Source of the DNA: Candidatus Wallbacteria bacterium
GTDB lineage: Bacteria; Muiribacteriota; UBA6191; JACPRK01
NCBI GenBank assembly: GCA_016190005.1
Contig: JACPRK010000200.1
Location: forward strand, 1-56,442
Reading direction: 5' to 3'
DNA: 56,442 nucleotides
Shown here: positions 35,354-43,851 of the stretch, piece by piece
Numbering within the stretch: the first letter of the stretch is position 1
How the letters are laid out: each line of letters begins with the position of its first letter
The notes under the pieces: generated by a model
What the model saw: only the letters and a program-made list of their open reading frames with translations
Databases searched by the model: none
Told to the model about the DNA's origin: nothing
Program-made: the position numbers and the translations under genes

Positions 35354-36335
35354 CCGCACGCGCCAGAAGGCCCCGCCCGGCCTGCGCATCACCGAGCGCT
35401 CCAATCCCCGAACGGCCCGCATCGACACGCTGGGGACCCTGGCCGTCGTCGAGCGCATCCAGGAGCAAGACGCCCTCGTCATCCCCGCGGTCGCCCGCCA
35501 GCGCCGCGCCATTGCCCGCCTGGTCGACCGCGTCGTGGCCGCCTTCCGGTCCGGCGGCAGGCTCTTCTACGTGGGCGCCGGGACCAGCGGCCGGCTGGGC
35601 GTGCTGGACGCCAGCGAGTGCCCGCCCACCTACAGCACGCCGCCCCACCTGGTTCAGGGCATCATCGCAGGCGGTGACACCGCCCTGAGAACCTCGGTCG
35701 AAGGCGCCGAGGACGATCCCGACGCGGCCCGCCGGGAGCTGGAGTCGCGCACGCTCGGAGGCGCAGACGTCGTCGTGGGCATCGCCGCCAGCGGCAGCAC
35801 GCCGTTCGTCCGCGGGGCGCTCCAGGCCGCGCGCGCGCGCGGGGCCTTCGCGGCCCTCGTCACCTGCAACCCGAGGGCAGAGCTCGCGGCCCTGGCCGAC
35901 CTGGTCATCGCCCCGGCCGTTGGCCCGGAGGTGATCGCCGGCTCCACGAGGATGAAGGCAGGCACCGCGACGAAGCTGGTCCTGAACACCATCACGACCG
36001 CGGCAATGATCCGCTGGGGCAAAGTCTTCGGAAACCGCATGGTCGACGTCAAGCCGGCCTGTGCCAAGCTGGTCGAGCGCGCCACGCGCCTGGTCTGCGA
36101 GCTCGCCGAGGTGTCCCGGGAGCGCGCCCTCGAGCTGCTCGGCGCCAGCGCAGGCCGGGTCAAGGTGGCGGTCGTGATGCAGAGGCGAGGAGTCGCGCAG
36201 GCGGAGGCCGAGGCGCTGCTGGAACAGTCGGAAGGGCTGCTGCACCGGGCGCTGGCCTCTTCGGGCGCAAGCCGCGGCAGCTCTCCGGGCAAGGGCCGGC
36301 CGGCGGCGCGGAAACGGAGTCGAAAGTCATCTTGA
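35346..36335 (+). CDS. murQ: N-acetylmuramic acid 6-phosphate etherase
   Basis: 329 residues, normal length plus a short basic tail (KGRPAARKRSRKSS). It cleaves the lactyl ether of MurNAc-6-phosphate to give GlcNAc-6-phosphate and D-lactate. The SIS domain motif GAGTSGRLGVLDASECPPTY (77-96) contains the catalytic Glu91, and VEGAEDD follows. Further family marks are GIAASGSTPFV, MKAGTATKLVLNTI and KVFGNRMVDVK. The GTG start overlaps the kinase gene. Together with the kinase, the operon can convert MurNAc to central amino-sugar metabolism. Confidence 0.95.
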   Translation: MADRTRQKAPPGLRITERSNPRTARIDTLGTLAVVERIQEQDALVIPAVARQRRAIARLVDRVVAAFRSGGRLFYVGAGTSGRLGVLDASECPPTYSTPPHLVQGIIAGGDTALRTSVEGAEDDPDAARRELESRTLGGADVVVGIAASGSTPFVRGALQAARARGAFAALVTCNPRAELAALADLVIAPAVGPEVIAGSTRMKAGTATKLVLNTITTAAMIRWGKVFGNRMVDVKPACAKLVERATRLVCELAEVSRERALELLGASAGRVKVAVVMQRRGVAQAEAEALLEQSEGLLHRALASSGASRGSSPGKGRPAARKRSRKSS

Positions 36336-36349
36336 GTCTGGAGGTCACG

Positions 36350-38005
36350 ATGCTCAGGTCACTCACCACCCTCGCTTGCGTGGCAGCCGCCGTCGCAGGG
36401 CCGCTCGGCGCGATCGAGCGCGCGCCGCTGCCGTACTTCGATCCGGCCCGGCCCCGAACGGGAAGCGGCCCCGAGCGCGTTTCACAGATCGCGTTTCCGC
36501 TCGTGCTGCGCATCGGCTTGATGGAGAAGCAGGAGACGGTCCAGCTCACGGCGCCGACAGCGTTCGCCATCCGTCAGGGCGACCAGCGCACCGACGTGGC
36601 CGCCGGCCAGAAGTGGACCTTCCGGCTGCGCGAGGCGCAAGCGGCGGAGGTCGAGTACGCCGCGGCGGTCAGGACCTTCGAATGGGCCGACCGCGACGCG
36701 GCCGAGCGCGAGGCGGCCTCCTGGATTGCCCGCGGGTACGCCGGCGCGCGCATCGTGGCGGCCGGGTCGCGCATGCTCGACGGCAGCTCGGTCGTCCACG
36801 ACAACCGGCGTTACTTCGTGGCCGTCGCCTCGTCGGTCGACCGCGCTGTCACGGAGGCGACCATGCGCGCGCTGACCGCCGCGGGCGAGCGCCCGTTCAT
36901 GCTCGAGAAAATGCTCCAGGAGCCCCAGGGCCTCATCGAAGCCGCAGGCCCCGACGGCCGCCTGGTCCTGGGGCGCGGCCCCTTCGAGATCGTCCCTTCG
37001 GGCGACCGCGTGCGGGTTTTCCAGGTCGAGCACGACATCGGTTACCCATGGTATGGGCGTGAGGATCGAGAGTACGCCGGCACGATCGTCGTGATGGTCG
37101 ACCGCTGGGGCAAGCTCGTCGCCATCAACCGAGTGGAGCTCGAGAAGTACTTGAAGGGCGTGGTCCCCTGCGAGATCGAAAACGACGCGCCGCTGGAGGC
37201 GCAGAAGGTGCAGGCCGTCGCCGCACGAGGCGAGGCGCTGGCCGGCTACGGCATCCGCCACCCTGCCGATCCCTACGACTTCGAGGCCTCCCAGAAGGAC
37301 CAGCAATACGCCGGCCTGGGCCGCGAAACGGCGCTGGCGACGCGCGCGGTGGTCGAGACCAAGGGCGCCGTCCTCAAGGGCGGCGAGAAGATCGCCGAGA
37401 CGGTCTACGCCGCCAACTGCGGCGGCCACACGGAGGACAATGACGCGGTCTGGACTTCGCCCGTCGACCCGCATCTCAGGGCCGTCGCCGACGGACCGCC
37501 CGGCGCGGTCCCCAGCCCGGTGACGGAAGCCGACCTGACCAGTTACCTCAAAGGCTCCCCCGACGCCTTTTGCCGCGATCCGCGCGACGTGCCGACCAAC
37601 AAGTTCCGCTGGAAAGTCACTGTGGCGGCGCCGGCGCTCGACGAGCTGGTCCGCAAGGCAGGCCACAGGGTCGGTCGCGTGAAGGCGCTGGTGCCGCTGG
37701 CCCGCGGGCGCTCAGGCCGGCTCCGCAGCCTGAGAATCGTCGGCGACCAGGCAGAGGCACGCGTCGACAAGGAGCTGCCGATCCGCCAGCTCCTGGGCGG
37801 GCTGCGGTCCGCCCTCTTCGTCGTCGAGACGGCAGGCGCTCGCGCCGATCGCCCGACCAGCTTCAGCTTCATCGGCGGCGGCTGGGGCCACGGCGTGGGC
37901 ATGTGCCAGATGGGCGCTCGCGGCCGCGCGCTGGCCGGGCAGGGCCACGAGCAGATCCTGACGCACTACTTCACAGGCACTGCCATTCGCAGGCTCTACC
38001 GCTGA
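36350..38005 (+). CDS. SpoIID/LytB-type peptidoglycan-acting protein
   Basis: 551 residues from the ATG at 36350, which has TGGAGG at good spacing; a TTG at 36332 overlaps murQ and lacks one. A signal peptide (LRSLTTLACVAAAVAGPLGA) precedes a SpoIID domain: VELEKYLKGVVPCEI..DAPLEAQKVQAVAARGEAL, ANCGGHTEDNDAVWTSP and, near the end, GWGHGVGMCQMGARGRALAGQG. SpoIID of endospore formers is a lytic transglycosylase and LytB an amidase enhancer. Here it should trim denuded glycan in the periplasm, feeding NamZ and NagZ. Presence in a non-sporulating context is common in diderms. Confidence 0.88.
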   Translation: MLRSLTTLACVAAAVAGPLGAIERAPLPYFDPARPRTGSGPERVSQIAFPLVLRIGLMEKQETVQLTAPTAFAIRQGDQRTDVAAGQKWTFRLREAQAAEVEYAAAVRTFEWADRDAAEREAASWIARGYAGARIVAAGSRMLDGSSVVHDNRRYFVAVASSVDRAVTEATMRALTAAGERPFMLEKMLQEPQGLIEAAGPDGRLVLGRGPFEIVPSGDRVRVFQVEHDIGYPWYGREDREYAGTIVVMVDRWGKLVAINRVELEKYLKGVVPCEIENDAPLEAQKVQAVAARGEALAGYGIRHPADPYDFEASQKDQQYAGLGRETALATRAVVETKGAVLKGGEKIAETVYAANCGGHTEDNDAVWTSPVDPHLRAVADGPPGAVPSPVTEADLTSYLKGSPDAFCRDPRDVPTNKFRWKVTVAAPALDELVRKAGHRVGRVKALVPLARGRSGRLRSLRIVGDQAEARVDKELPIRQLLGGLRSALFVVETAGARADRPTSFSFIGGGWGHGVGMCQMGARGRALAGQGHEQILTHYFTGTAIRRLYR

Positions 38006-38014
38006 AGGCCCAGG

Positions 38015-39208
38015 TTGCCCGTCCTCACCGGCCTCGACGTCTGGCTCGCACGTCCGCCCGCCGCCCTCGCCGGCGCGCGGCTCGGGCTGGCCGCCAACCT
38101 CTCGGCCACCGACGGCAAAGGGCGCCCCGCAGCCCGGGCGCTGCTCGAGGCGGGCTCGCAAGTCGTCCGGATCTTCGCGCCCGAGCATGGCCATGACCTC
38201 ACCTTCCACGAAGGCGAACGGTTCGGCAATTCCCGGCTAGCAGGTCCCGCGATTCCGATCGTCGCCTTCTACGGCGAGGGCCTCGCGCTGACCGAGGAGT
38301 CGGTGCGGGGGCTCGACGCGCTCGTCTTCGATCTCCCCAACGTCGGCCTCCGATGCCACACCTACCTGGCGAACCTCGTGGAGACCCTGGAGCTCTCCCA
38401 TCGATTGCGCTTCCCGGTGGCGATCCTCGACCGGCCGATCCCGCTCGGCGGTCTCGAGCTCGAGGGGCCCGCCGCCGTGCTCTCGCCCACGACAGACGTG
38501 GCGCCGGTGCCGGTGCCGTTCCGCCACGCGATGACCTGGCTCGAGCTGGCACGCTGGATCGTCCGGCACCGCAAGCTCTCGCCCATCGTCCACGAGGTGC
38601 CAATGACCGGCTGGCAGCGCCCGATGTGGCACGACGCGACGGGGCTGCCGTGGCGCCCGCCCAGCCCGAACCTGCCCCGCTTCGAGAGCGCCGTGGCCTA
38701 CGCCGCCACCGTGCTGCTGGAAGGAACCAACGTCTCCGAGGGGCGAGGCACCCAGAGCCCCTTCGAGATCTTCGGGGCGCCGTGGCTCTCGCCCGATCGA
38801 CTGCGGGGCGCCCTGGAGGAGTCCGGCATCGAGGGCGTCGGGTTCGAGCCCGCGCGCTTCGTTCCTACCCGCTCCAAGCATACCGGGACGGCATGCGAGG
38901 GGCTGACGTTGCGCGTGCTGGACCGAAGCCGCTTCCGCCCGCTGGCCACCGGCGCTGCCATCCTGGCCGCCCTCGCCCGGCTCTGGCCGGACCGGCTCGA
39001 GTGGCCTTCCAACGCCCGAACGGGGATTCATTTCATCGATCGACTCCTGGGCACCGCCGAGCTGCGGCAGTCTATCGGCGCCGGCCGGCCGATGCGCGAG
39101 GTCTTCGCACGGTTCGAGGAGTCCGCCTCGCGGTTCGCCCGGGAACGCAATGAGTGCCTGATCTACGGCCGCGAAGAGGAGACAGCGTCATGTCCAGCGA
39201 AGCCCTGA
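38015..39208 (+). CDS. namZ: Exo-beta-N-acetylmuramidase (DUF1343/NamZ family)
   Basis: 397 residues from a TTG start, nine bases after the SpoIID stop. Family marks of DUF1343 are GLAANLSATD, RIFAPEHGHDLTFHEGE, FDLPNVGLRCHTYLANL, ILDRPIPLGG, TNVSEGRGTQSPFEIFGAPWL and PTRSKHTGTACEG. NamZ of Bacillus removes terminal MurNAc from peptidoglycan fragments. No clear signal peptide is seen, so this copy may act on imported fragments (inference), unlike the secreted Bacillus enzyme. It overlaps nagZ by 19 bases. Together they degrade the GlcNAc-MurNAc chain from both residues. Confidence 0.85.
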   Translation: MPVLTGLDVWLARPPAALAGARLGLAANLSATDGKGRPAARALLEAGSQVVRIFAPEHGHDLTFHEGERFGNSRLAGPAIPIVAFYGEGLALTEESVRGLDALVFDLPNVGLRCHTYLANLVETLELSHRLRFPVAILDRPIPLGGLELEGPAAVLSPTTDVAPVPVPFRHAMTWLELARWIVRHRKLSPIVHEVPMTGWQRPMWHDATGLPWRPPSPNLPRFESAVAYAATVLLEGTNVSEGRGTQSPFEIFGAPWLSPDRLRGALEESGIEGVGFEPARFVPTRSKHTGTACEGLTLRVLDRSRFRPLATGAAILAALARLWPDRLEWPSNARTGIHFIDRLLGTAELRQSIGAGRPMREVFARFEESASRFARERNECLIYGREEETASCPAKP

Positions 39209-40734
39209 GACGCAAGCTCGGAAAGATCTTCATGTTCGGGTTCCAGGGCAGCGAGCCGCCCGAGACACTCGGCCGATTTTTCGACCACTGGGGGCTGGCC
39301 GGCGTCATCGTTTTCACGCGCAACGCGTCTTCGGGCACGCGCATGCGCTCCCTGATCGAGCAGGTGCGCGCCCGGGCCGCCAGCCCGATCCTGGTCGCCA
39401 TCGACCACGAGGGCGGTCCGGTCCTTCGCCTCTCCTCGGAGGCGAGCCAGCTCCCGTCGGCGATGGGCCTGGCAGCGACGGGCGATCCGGCCAACGCTCG
39501 CCTGGCGGGCCGGATCGCGGGGCTGGAGCTGTCGGCGCTCGGGGTCGACATCAACCTGGCACCGGTCCTGGACGTCAACTCCAACCCCGACAACCCGGGG
39601 ATCGGGCTCAGAAGCTTCGGAGAGACGGCCGAGGCGGTGGCGCGGTTCGCTCTGCCGTACCTGGAGGGGCTGCAATCGGCGGGAGTCTCGGGGACGGCCA
39701 AGCACTTCCCGGGCAAGGGCTCGGCCTCGCTCGACGCTCACTTCGATCTGCCGCTCATCTCGCGCCAGGAGCCCGAGCTCAGGCGCCAGGACTTTCCACC
39801 ATTCATCGAGGCGGTGCGCGCGGGCATCGACTGTTTCATGGGCAGCCACACCGTCTACCAGGCCTTCGGCGACGACGTGCCGGGGACGCTGTCGCGGCGC
39901 GTGATGACGGGCCTGTTGCGGGAAGAGATGGGCTTTGGCGGCGTGCTCATCACCGACGACCTCGAGATGGGCGCCATCCGGGACCATTTCGGATTCGAAC
40001 GCGCCATCAAGTCCTCTTTCCTGGCCGGGGCCGATCTGCTGCTCATCTGCCATGACGCGGCCAAGCAGGAGGCTGCCCTGGAGCTGATGGAGCGGGCCGT
40101 TGAGACTGGCGAGATCCCCGAGGCGAGGGTGGACGAATCGGTGGCGCGGGTGGAGCGGCTGCTGGCCAAGCACCGGGACAGCAAGCCGGTGGAGCCGCTG
40201 GAGGCGCTGGTGGCCCGACACGACGCGCCGGTACGGCGGCTCTGGGCGGAATCGGTCTGCCTGGTGCGCGATCCGGGGGCGCTCCTGCCGCTCACGGCCT
40301 TCGCGAGCGCGGCCGCCTTTTTCCCGGTGCTGGCGGAGCTCAGTCCCGTCGAGGAAAGCTCCGGGAGCGACCCGGCCCTGGCCGCCACCCTGACCGCCCG
40401 GCTGCCCGCGCTGGGCACGATGAGCTTCGCGCCGAAGAGGGCCGCGGACCTGTCGCGGGCGCGGCAGCTCGCCTCGGAGTCGGAGGTGTCGATCTTCTTC
40501 TCCTACAACGCCCACGTCGATCCCGAGCAGGCCGCGTTGCTCGCCGCCGTCCGCGACGCCAGCCGCCGATTCGCGCTGGTGGCGCTGCGGAATCCGTACG
40601 ACTTGCGGCTGACGCGGCCTGGCGATACAGCGCTGGCGACGCTGGGATTCCGCCCGGGAGTGCTGGCCGTCACGGCGGGCGCTCTGCTGGGCGAGCTCTC
40701 CGTCACGGGCCGGCTACCTGCGGCGATCGGGTGA
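39190..40734 (+). CDS. nagZ: Beta-N-acetylhexosaminidase, glycoside hydrolase family 3
   Basis: 514 residues; the ATG at 39190 has GAGGAG eight bases upstream, so I prefer it over 39154. The N-terminal TIM barrel shows AIDHEGGPVLRL, AKHFPGKGSASLDAHFDLP (the KHFPG and D-x-H acid/base loop of NagZ) and LITDDLEMGAI, whose Asp is the nucleophile position. Length exceeds single-domain NagZ (about 340) because a C-terminal alpha/beta domain, as in longer GH3 enzymes of other bacteria, follows. It removes GlcNAc from wall fragments, completing the salvage pathway of this operon. Confidence 0.9.
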   Translation: MSSEALRRKLGKIFMFGFQGSEPPETLGRFFDHWGLAGVIVFTRNASSGTRMRSLIEQVRARAASPILVAIDHEGGPVLRLSSEASQLPSAMGLAATGDPANARLAGRIAGLELSALGVDINLAPVLDVNSNPDNPGIGLRSFGETAEAVARFALPYLEGLQSAGVSGTAKHFPGKGSASLDAHFDLPLISRQEPELRRQDFPPFIEAVRAGIDCFMGSHTVYQAFGDDVPGTLSRRVMTGLLREEMGFGGVLITDDLEMGAIRDHFGFERAIKSSFLAGADLLLICHDAAKQEAALELMERAVETGEIPEARVDESVARVERLLAKHRDSKPVEPLEALVARHDAPVRRLWAESVCLVRDPGALLPLTAFASAAAFFPVLAELSPVEESSGSDPALAATLTARLPALGTMSFAPKRAADLSRARQLASESEVSIFFSYNAHVDPEQAALLAAVRDASRRFALVALRNPYDLRLTRPGDTALATLGFRPGVLAVTAGALLGELSVTGRLPAAIG

Positions 40735-40774
40735 GGACGGTCACGCCGAGCCCGGCCGGTGCTGCAATCTCCCG

Positions 40775-40804
40775 TTGGACCTCGGCCGCCCGTGCGCCTA
40801 GACT
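40775..40804 (+). promoter_or_regulatory. Predicted sigma-70 promoter of pcm (leaderless)
   Basis: TTGGAC (40775-40780), an 18-base spacer and TAGACT (40799-40804), with the ATG only seven bases further on. This fixes the pcm start at 40812 and predicts an almost leaderless transcript, although the gene also follows nagZ closely. Confidence 0.5.
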
Positions 40805-40811
40805 GCTCGCG

Positions 40812-41522
40812 ATGGTGGCAGAAGGTCGACATCCGCCCGAAGCGGGAACGGGAGTCTCCGATTTCCTGCCGTTCGCCGAGCGGCGCCGGGCCATGGTGGA
40901 GCGGCAGATCCGGGCTCGAGGGCTGCGCGCGCCGGCCGTCCTCGAGGCGATGGCCGCAGTGCCGAGGCATCTCTTCGTCGACGAGAGCTACATCGCCCAG
41001 GCCTACGAGGACCATCCGCTGCCGATCGGGCACGGCCAGACCATCTCGCAGCCATACATGGTCGCTCTGCTGGCCGACGCGCTCGGCCCGGGCCCGACGG
41101 ACCGGGTGCTCGACATCGGCACGGGCTCGGGCTACCAGTGCGCCGTGCTCGGCCGGATGGCGCCCTGGGTGGTCTCGGTGGAGCTGGTCGCCGGGCTGGC
41201 CTCGAGCGCGGCCTCGGTGCTGCGGCGGCTGGGGTACGCAAACGTCGCCTGCATCGTGGGCGACGGCTCGACCTGCACCTTCCTGAGGACGCACTTCGAT
41301 TGCATCGGAGTCGCCGCCGCAGCCGCCGAGATCCCGGCCGTCTACTGCGACCTTCTCGCTGAAGGAGGCCGGCTGGTCTTGCCCGTGGGCAGCCCAGGGC
41401 TGCAGCAGCTCCTGCGCGTGCGCCGGCTGGGCGGCCGCTTCATCGAGGAGTCCCTGACCAGCTGCGTCTACGTGCCGCTCAAGGGCGCCGGCGCGGGCGG
41501 ACGATCGGACCGGTTCGATTGA
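40812..41522 (+). CDS. pcm: Protein-L-isoaspartate O-methyltransferase
   Basis: 236 residues. It repairs isoaspartyl residues in aged proteins using S-adenosylmethionine. Family marks are MVERQIRARGLR, VPRHLFVDESY, AYEDHPLPIGHGQTISQPYMVALLADAL, the SAM motif VLDIGTGSGYQCAVLG and GRLVLPVG. The usual start of the family corresponds to the ATG at 40812, which also has its own promoter; an alternative GTG at 40731 overlaps the nagZ stop. It is linked to the next gene by a TTGA overlap, but a functional link to wall salvage is not expected. Confidence 0.93.
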   Translation: MVAEGRHPPEAGTGVSDFLPFAERRRAMVERQIRARGLRAPAVLEAMAAVPRHLFVDESYIAQAYEDHPLPIGHGQTISQPYMVALLADALGPGPTDRVLDIGTGSGYQCAVLGRMAPWVVSVELVAGLASSAASVLRRLGYANVACIVGDGSTCTFLRTHFDCIGVAAAAAEIPAVYCDLLAEGGRLVLPVGSPGLQQLLRVRRLGGRFIEESLTSCVYVPLKGAGAGGRSDRFD

Positions 41523-43117
41523 CGCGTCCCGCTCCTCGGCCGCTCCCCTGGCTCGTCGCCACTTTTCTGGGGCTGTACGGCCTCTTTGCCGGCGGCCACC
41601 TGTACACAGGCGACGCGGCGACCGTGCAGGCGACCGCGCGCTCGGTGCTTTCGGGCCAGGGGTTCGCCATCGATTTCGACCGGGCGTACGGCGGCGCCTA
41701 CGGACCCGACGGCAAGTTCTACGGCCAGTACGGCCTGGGGGCCGTCCTCTCGGGCCTGGTGCCCGCGGCCGCGGGCGAGCTTTTGGCCGGCCTGCTGCCG
41801 GGCGGGCCGGAATCGACCCGGCTCTTGCGCCAGCTTCCGGCCGCGCTCTGGAACATCCCGTTCGCCGCGGCCGCTGTCGGGCTCGTCTTCGCCTGCGCCG
41901 GGCTGCTGGGAATGCGTCCGACGACGGCGCTGGCCGTGGCCTGTAGCGCAGGGGTGGGGACGATGCTCTGGCCGTACGCGGCGCGCGATTTCACGGAACC
42001 GCAGGTCGCCTGCTTCCTGCTGCTGGCCTACCACGAGTTGCTTCGCCTGGAGCGGAGCGGCCGGGAGGGTTGCGCTGTCTCGGCCGGCGCTGCGCTGGGA
42101 TGGGCGCTCTTGACGAAGGTCTATGTCGTCGTGCTGGCGCCGATCTTCGTCTTCGAGGCGTGGCGGCGCGGGGGCGGCCGGCCGCTGCGAACCGCTGTGC
42201 TCTTCTCGGCACCGCTGGGCGTGGCGGCGGCGGCCATCGCGTGGTACAACCTCCATCGTTTCGGCAGCCCGTTCGTGACGGGCTACGCGAGCCAGGTGCA
42301 GAACACTCACATTCCCTTCTGGATCGGAGCCTTCGGATTGCTGCTCTCGGCCGGAAAATCGGTCTTTCTCTACAACCCGCCCCTTCTGGCCGCGGCGGCC
42401 GGCGCCCCGGCTTTCCATCGCCGGGCAGCGGGCGATTCGCGCTTCATCTGGCTGCTGGCGGCCGTGCATGTCGCCTTTTTCAGCATCCAGCAGAACTGGG
42501 ACGGCGACTGGGCCTGGGGCCCGCGTTATCTCCTGCCGGCGGTCCCCTTTGCGATGCTGGCTGCAGGCGCGCTGGTCGAATCGGGGGCACGAACCCTGCT
42601 CTGGCGGCTGACGCTGGCCGCCGGCCTGGCAGTGCAGTTTCTGGGCCTGGCCGTCGATCCGAACGACTGGGTCCGGTACCTGGAGGCCCACAAGCGCGAG
42701 CTCGGCGACTACCTGCCCGGCTATCCCACCAAGCGCTACGTCCCGCTCCACCAGCACCACTGGAACCCGGATCTCTCCCCGCTCCGCGGCCATTGGTTCC
42801 TGCTGCGTTCGACGCTGTACCCGGCAAGCGCCGGCTCCTTCGTGCTGCATTCGTCCGCCGAGGAGTGGAACGATGAAAAAGGTCATGTTTTGCTGCCGCT
42901 GGTCGACCTGGGGCCGGCCGGCAAGCACGCGGGGAGCCTCGACTTCTGGTTTGCGAGCTTGCCTCGGCTGATGGAGCCGGGGCAGGCCGCGGCGCCGCTT
43001 TCGGCCATGGGCATCGGCTGCCTCGCGCTTGTCTGCCTGGGGCTACCCAGACTCGCGAGGAGCTGGAGGCTTCTGGCGAGAGCCGAGGCCACGGCCGATG
43101 CGGAGGCCCGGACGTGA
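41519..43117 (+). CDS. Multi-pass membrane glycosyltransferase-like protein
   Basis: 532 residues from a TTG that overlaps the pcm stop. About 10-12 membrane helices are visible, with a luminal DAATVQATARSVL acidic loop after the first helix, ALLTKVYVVVLAPIFVFEAW, and NWDGDWAWGPRYLLPAVPFAML. The WGPRYLLP motif is common in GT-C-like polytopic proteins. The soluble tail (about 420-500) looks like a small beta domain. It is coupled to a GT2 enzyme by a GTGA overlap: a polyprenyl-sugar made by the GT2 enzyme could be its donor (inference). Confidence 0.72.
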   Translation: MTRPAPRPLPWLVATFLGLYGLFAGGHLYTGDAATVQATARSVLSGQGFAIDFDRAYGGAYGPDGKFYGQYGLGAVLSGLVPAAAGELLAGLLPGGPESTRLLRQLPAALWNIPFAAAAVGLVFACAGLLGMRPTTALAVACSAGVGTMLWPYAARDFTEPQVACFLLLAYHELLRLERSGREGCAVSAGAALGWALLTKVYVVVLAPIFVFEAWRRGGGRPLRTAVLFSAPLGVAAAAIAWYNLHRFGSPFVTGYASQVQNTHIPFWIGAFGLLLSAGKSVFLYNPPLLAAAAGAPAFHRRAAGDSRFIWLLAAVHVAFFSIQQNWDGDWAWGPRYLLPAVPFAMLAAGALVESGARTLLWRLTLAAGLAVQFLGLAVDPNDWVRYLEAHKRELGDYLPGYPTKRYVPLHQHHWNPDLSPLRGHWFLLRSTLYPASAGSFVLHSSAEEWNDEKGHVLLPLVDLGPAGKHAGSLDFWFASLPRLMEPGQAAAPLSAMGIGCLALVCLGLPRLARSWRLLARAEATADAEART

Positions 43118-43791
43118 AGCTCTCGATTGTGATGCCCGTCTTCAACGAGGCGGCCACCATTGCCGAGATCGTCGGCCGCGTCATGCGGCTGCCGATCGAC
43201 AAGGAGCTGATCGCCGTCGACGACGGCTCCTCCGACGGGACGCGCCAGATCCTCGAGTCGCTGGCCCAGCCCGGGCTGAAGGTGGTCTGCCTGGAGACGA
43301 ACCAGGGCAAGGGCAGCGCCATCCGCGCCGCACTTCCGCATGTCTCGGGAGACGTCGTGGCGGTGCAGGACGCCGACCTGGAGTACGACCCGGAGAACCT
43401 GCCGGAGCTGATGGCGCCGATCGCAGCGGGCAAAGCCAAGGTCGTTTACGGCACCCGTTTTCACCCCGGCAACACGATCCCATACACGCGCTTCAAGATC
43501 GCGGCCCGGCTGCTCTCGCTCTTCACCAACCTGCTTTTCCCCGGCGCCGGAGTGACGGACGAGGCGACCTGCTACAAGCTGGTCCGCACGGACCTCTTAC
43601 GATCGCTCGGGCTCGAGTGCCGGCGTTTCGAGTTCTGCCCCGAAGTGACGGCAAAGGTCCTTCGCCTGGGCGAGCGCATCGTCGAGGTGCCGATCCGCTA
43701 CCGCCCCCGCACGGTGGACGAGGGGAAGAAGATCCGCTGGATGGACGGCATCGAGGCCTTCTGGACGCTGCTTCGCTACCGGCTGTTCTGA
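43114..43791 (+). CDS. Family 2 glycosyltransferase (polyprenyl-phosphate sugar synthase type)
   Basis: 225 residues; the GTG overlaps the upstream stop. The GT-A fold shows IVMPVFNEAATIAEIV, the donor motif AVDDGSSDGTRQIL, VAVQDADLEYDPENL with its metal-binding Asp pair, and GTRFHPGN. There are no membrane helices at the end, so it resembles the DPM1 class that charges polyprenyl phosphate with a hexose. It is the natural donor supplier for GT39-like enzymes at 30502, 41519 and 45970. Confidence 0.9.
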   Translation: MKLSIVMPVFNEAATIAEIVGRVMRLPIDKELIAVDDGSSDGTRQILESLAQPGLKVVCLETNQGKGSAIRAALPHVSGDVVAVQDADLEYDPENLPELMAPIAAGKAKVVYGTRFHPGNTIPYTRFKIAARLLSLFTNLLFPGAGVTDEATCYKLVRTDLLRSLGLECRRFEFCPEVTAKVLRLGERIVEVPIRYRPRTVDEGKKIRWMDGIEAFWTLLRYRLF

Positions 43792-43802
43792 ACGCCCGCC
43801 AC

Positions 43803-43830
43803 TTGACGTTCCCTGGCCCGTCCCTATAAT
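43803..43830 (+). promoter_or_regulatory. Predicted sigma-70 promoter of the cytochrome-like gene
   Basis: TTGACG (43803-43808), 16-base spacer and a consensus TATAAT (43825-43830). The start would lie near 43837, giving a 15-base leader before the ATG at 43852. Confidence 0.65.
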
Positions 43831-43851
43831 TCTGGCCGACCGTTTCAGGCC

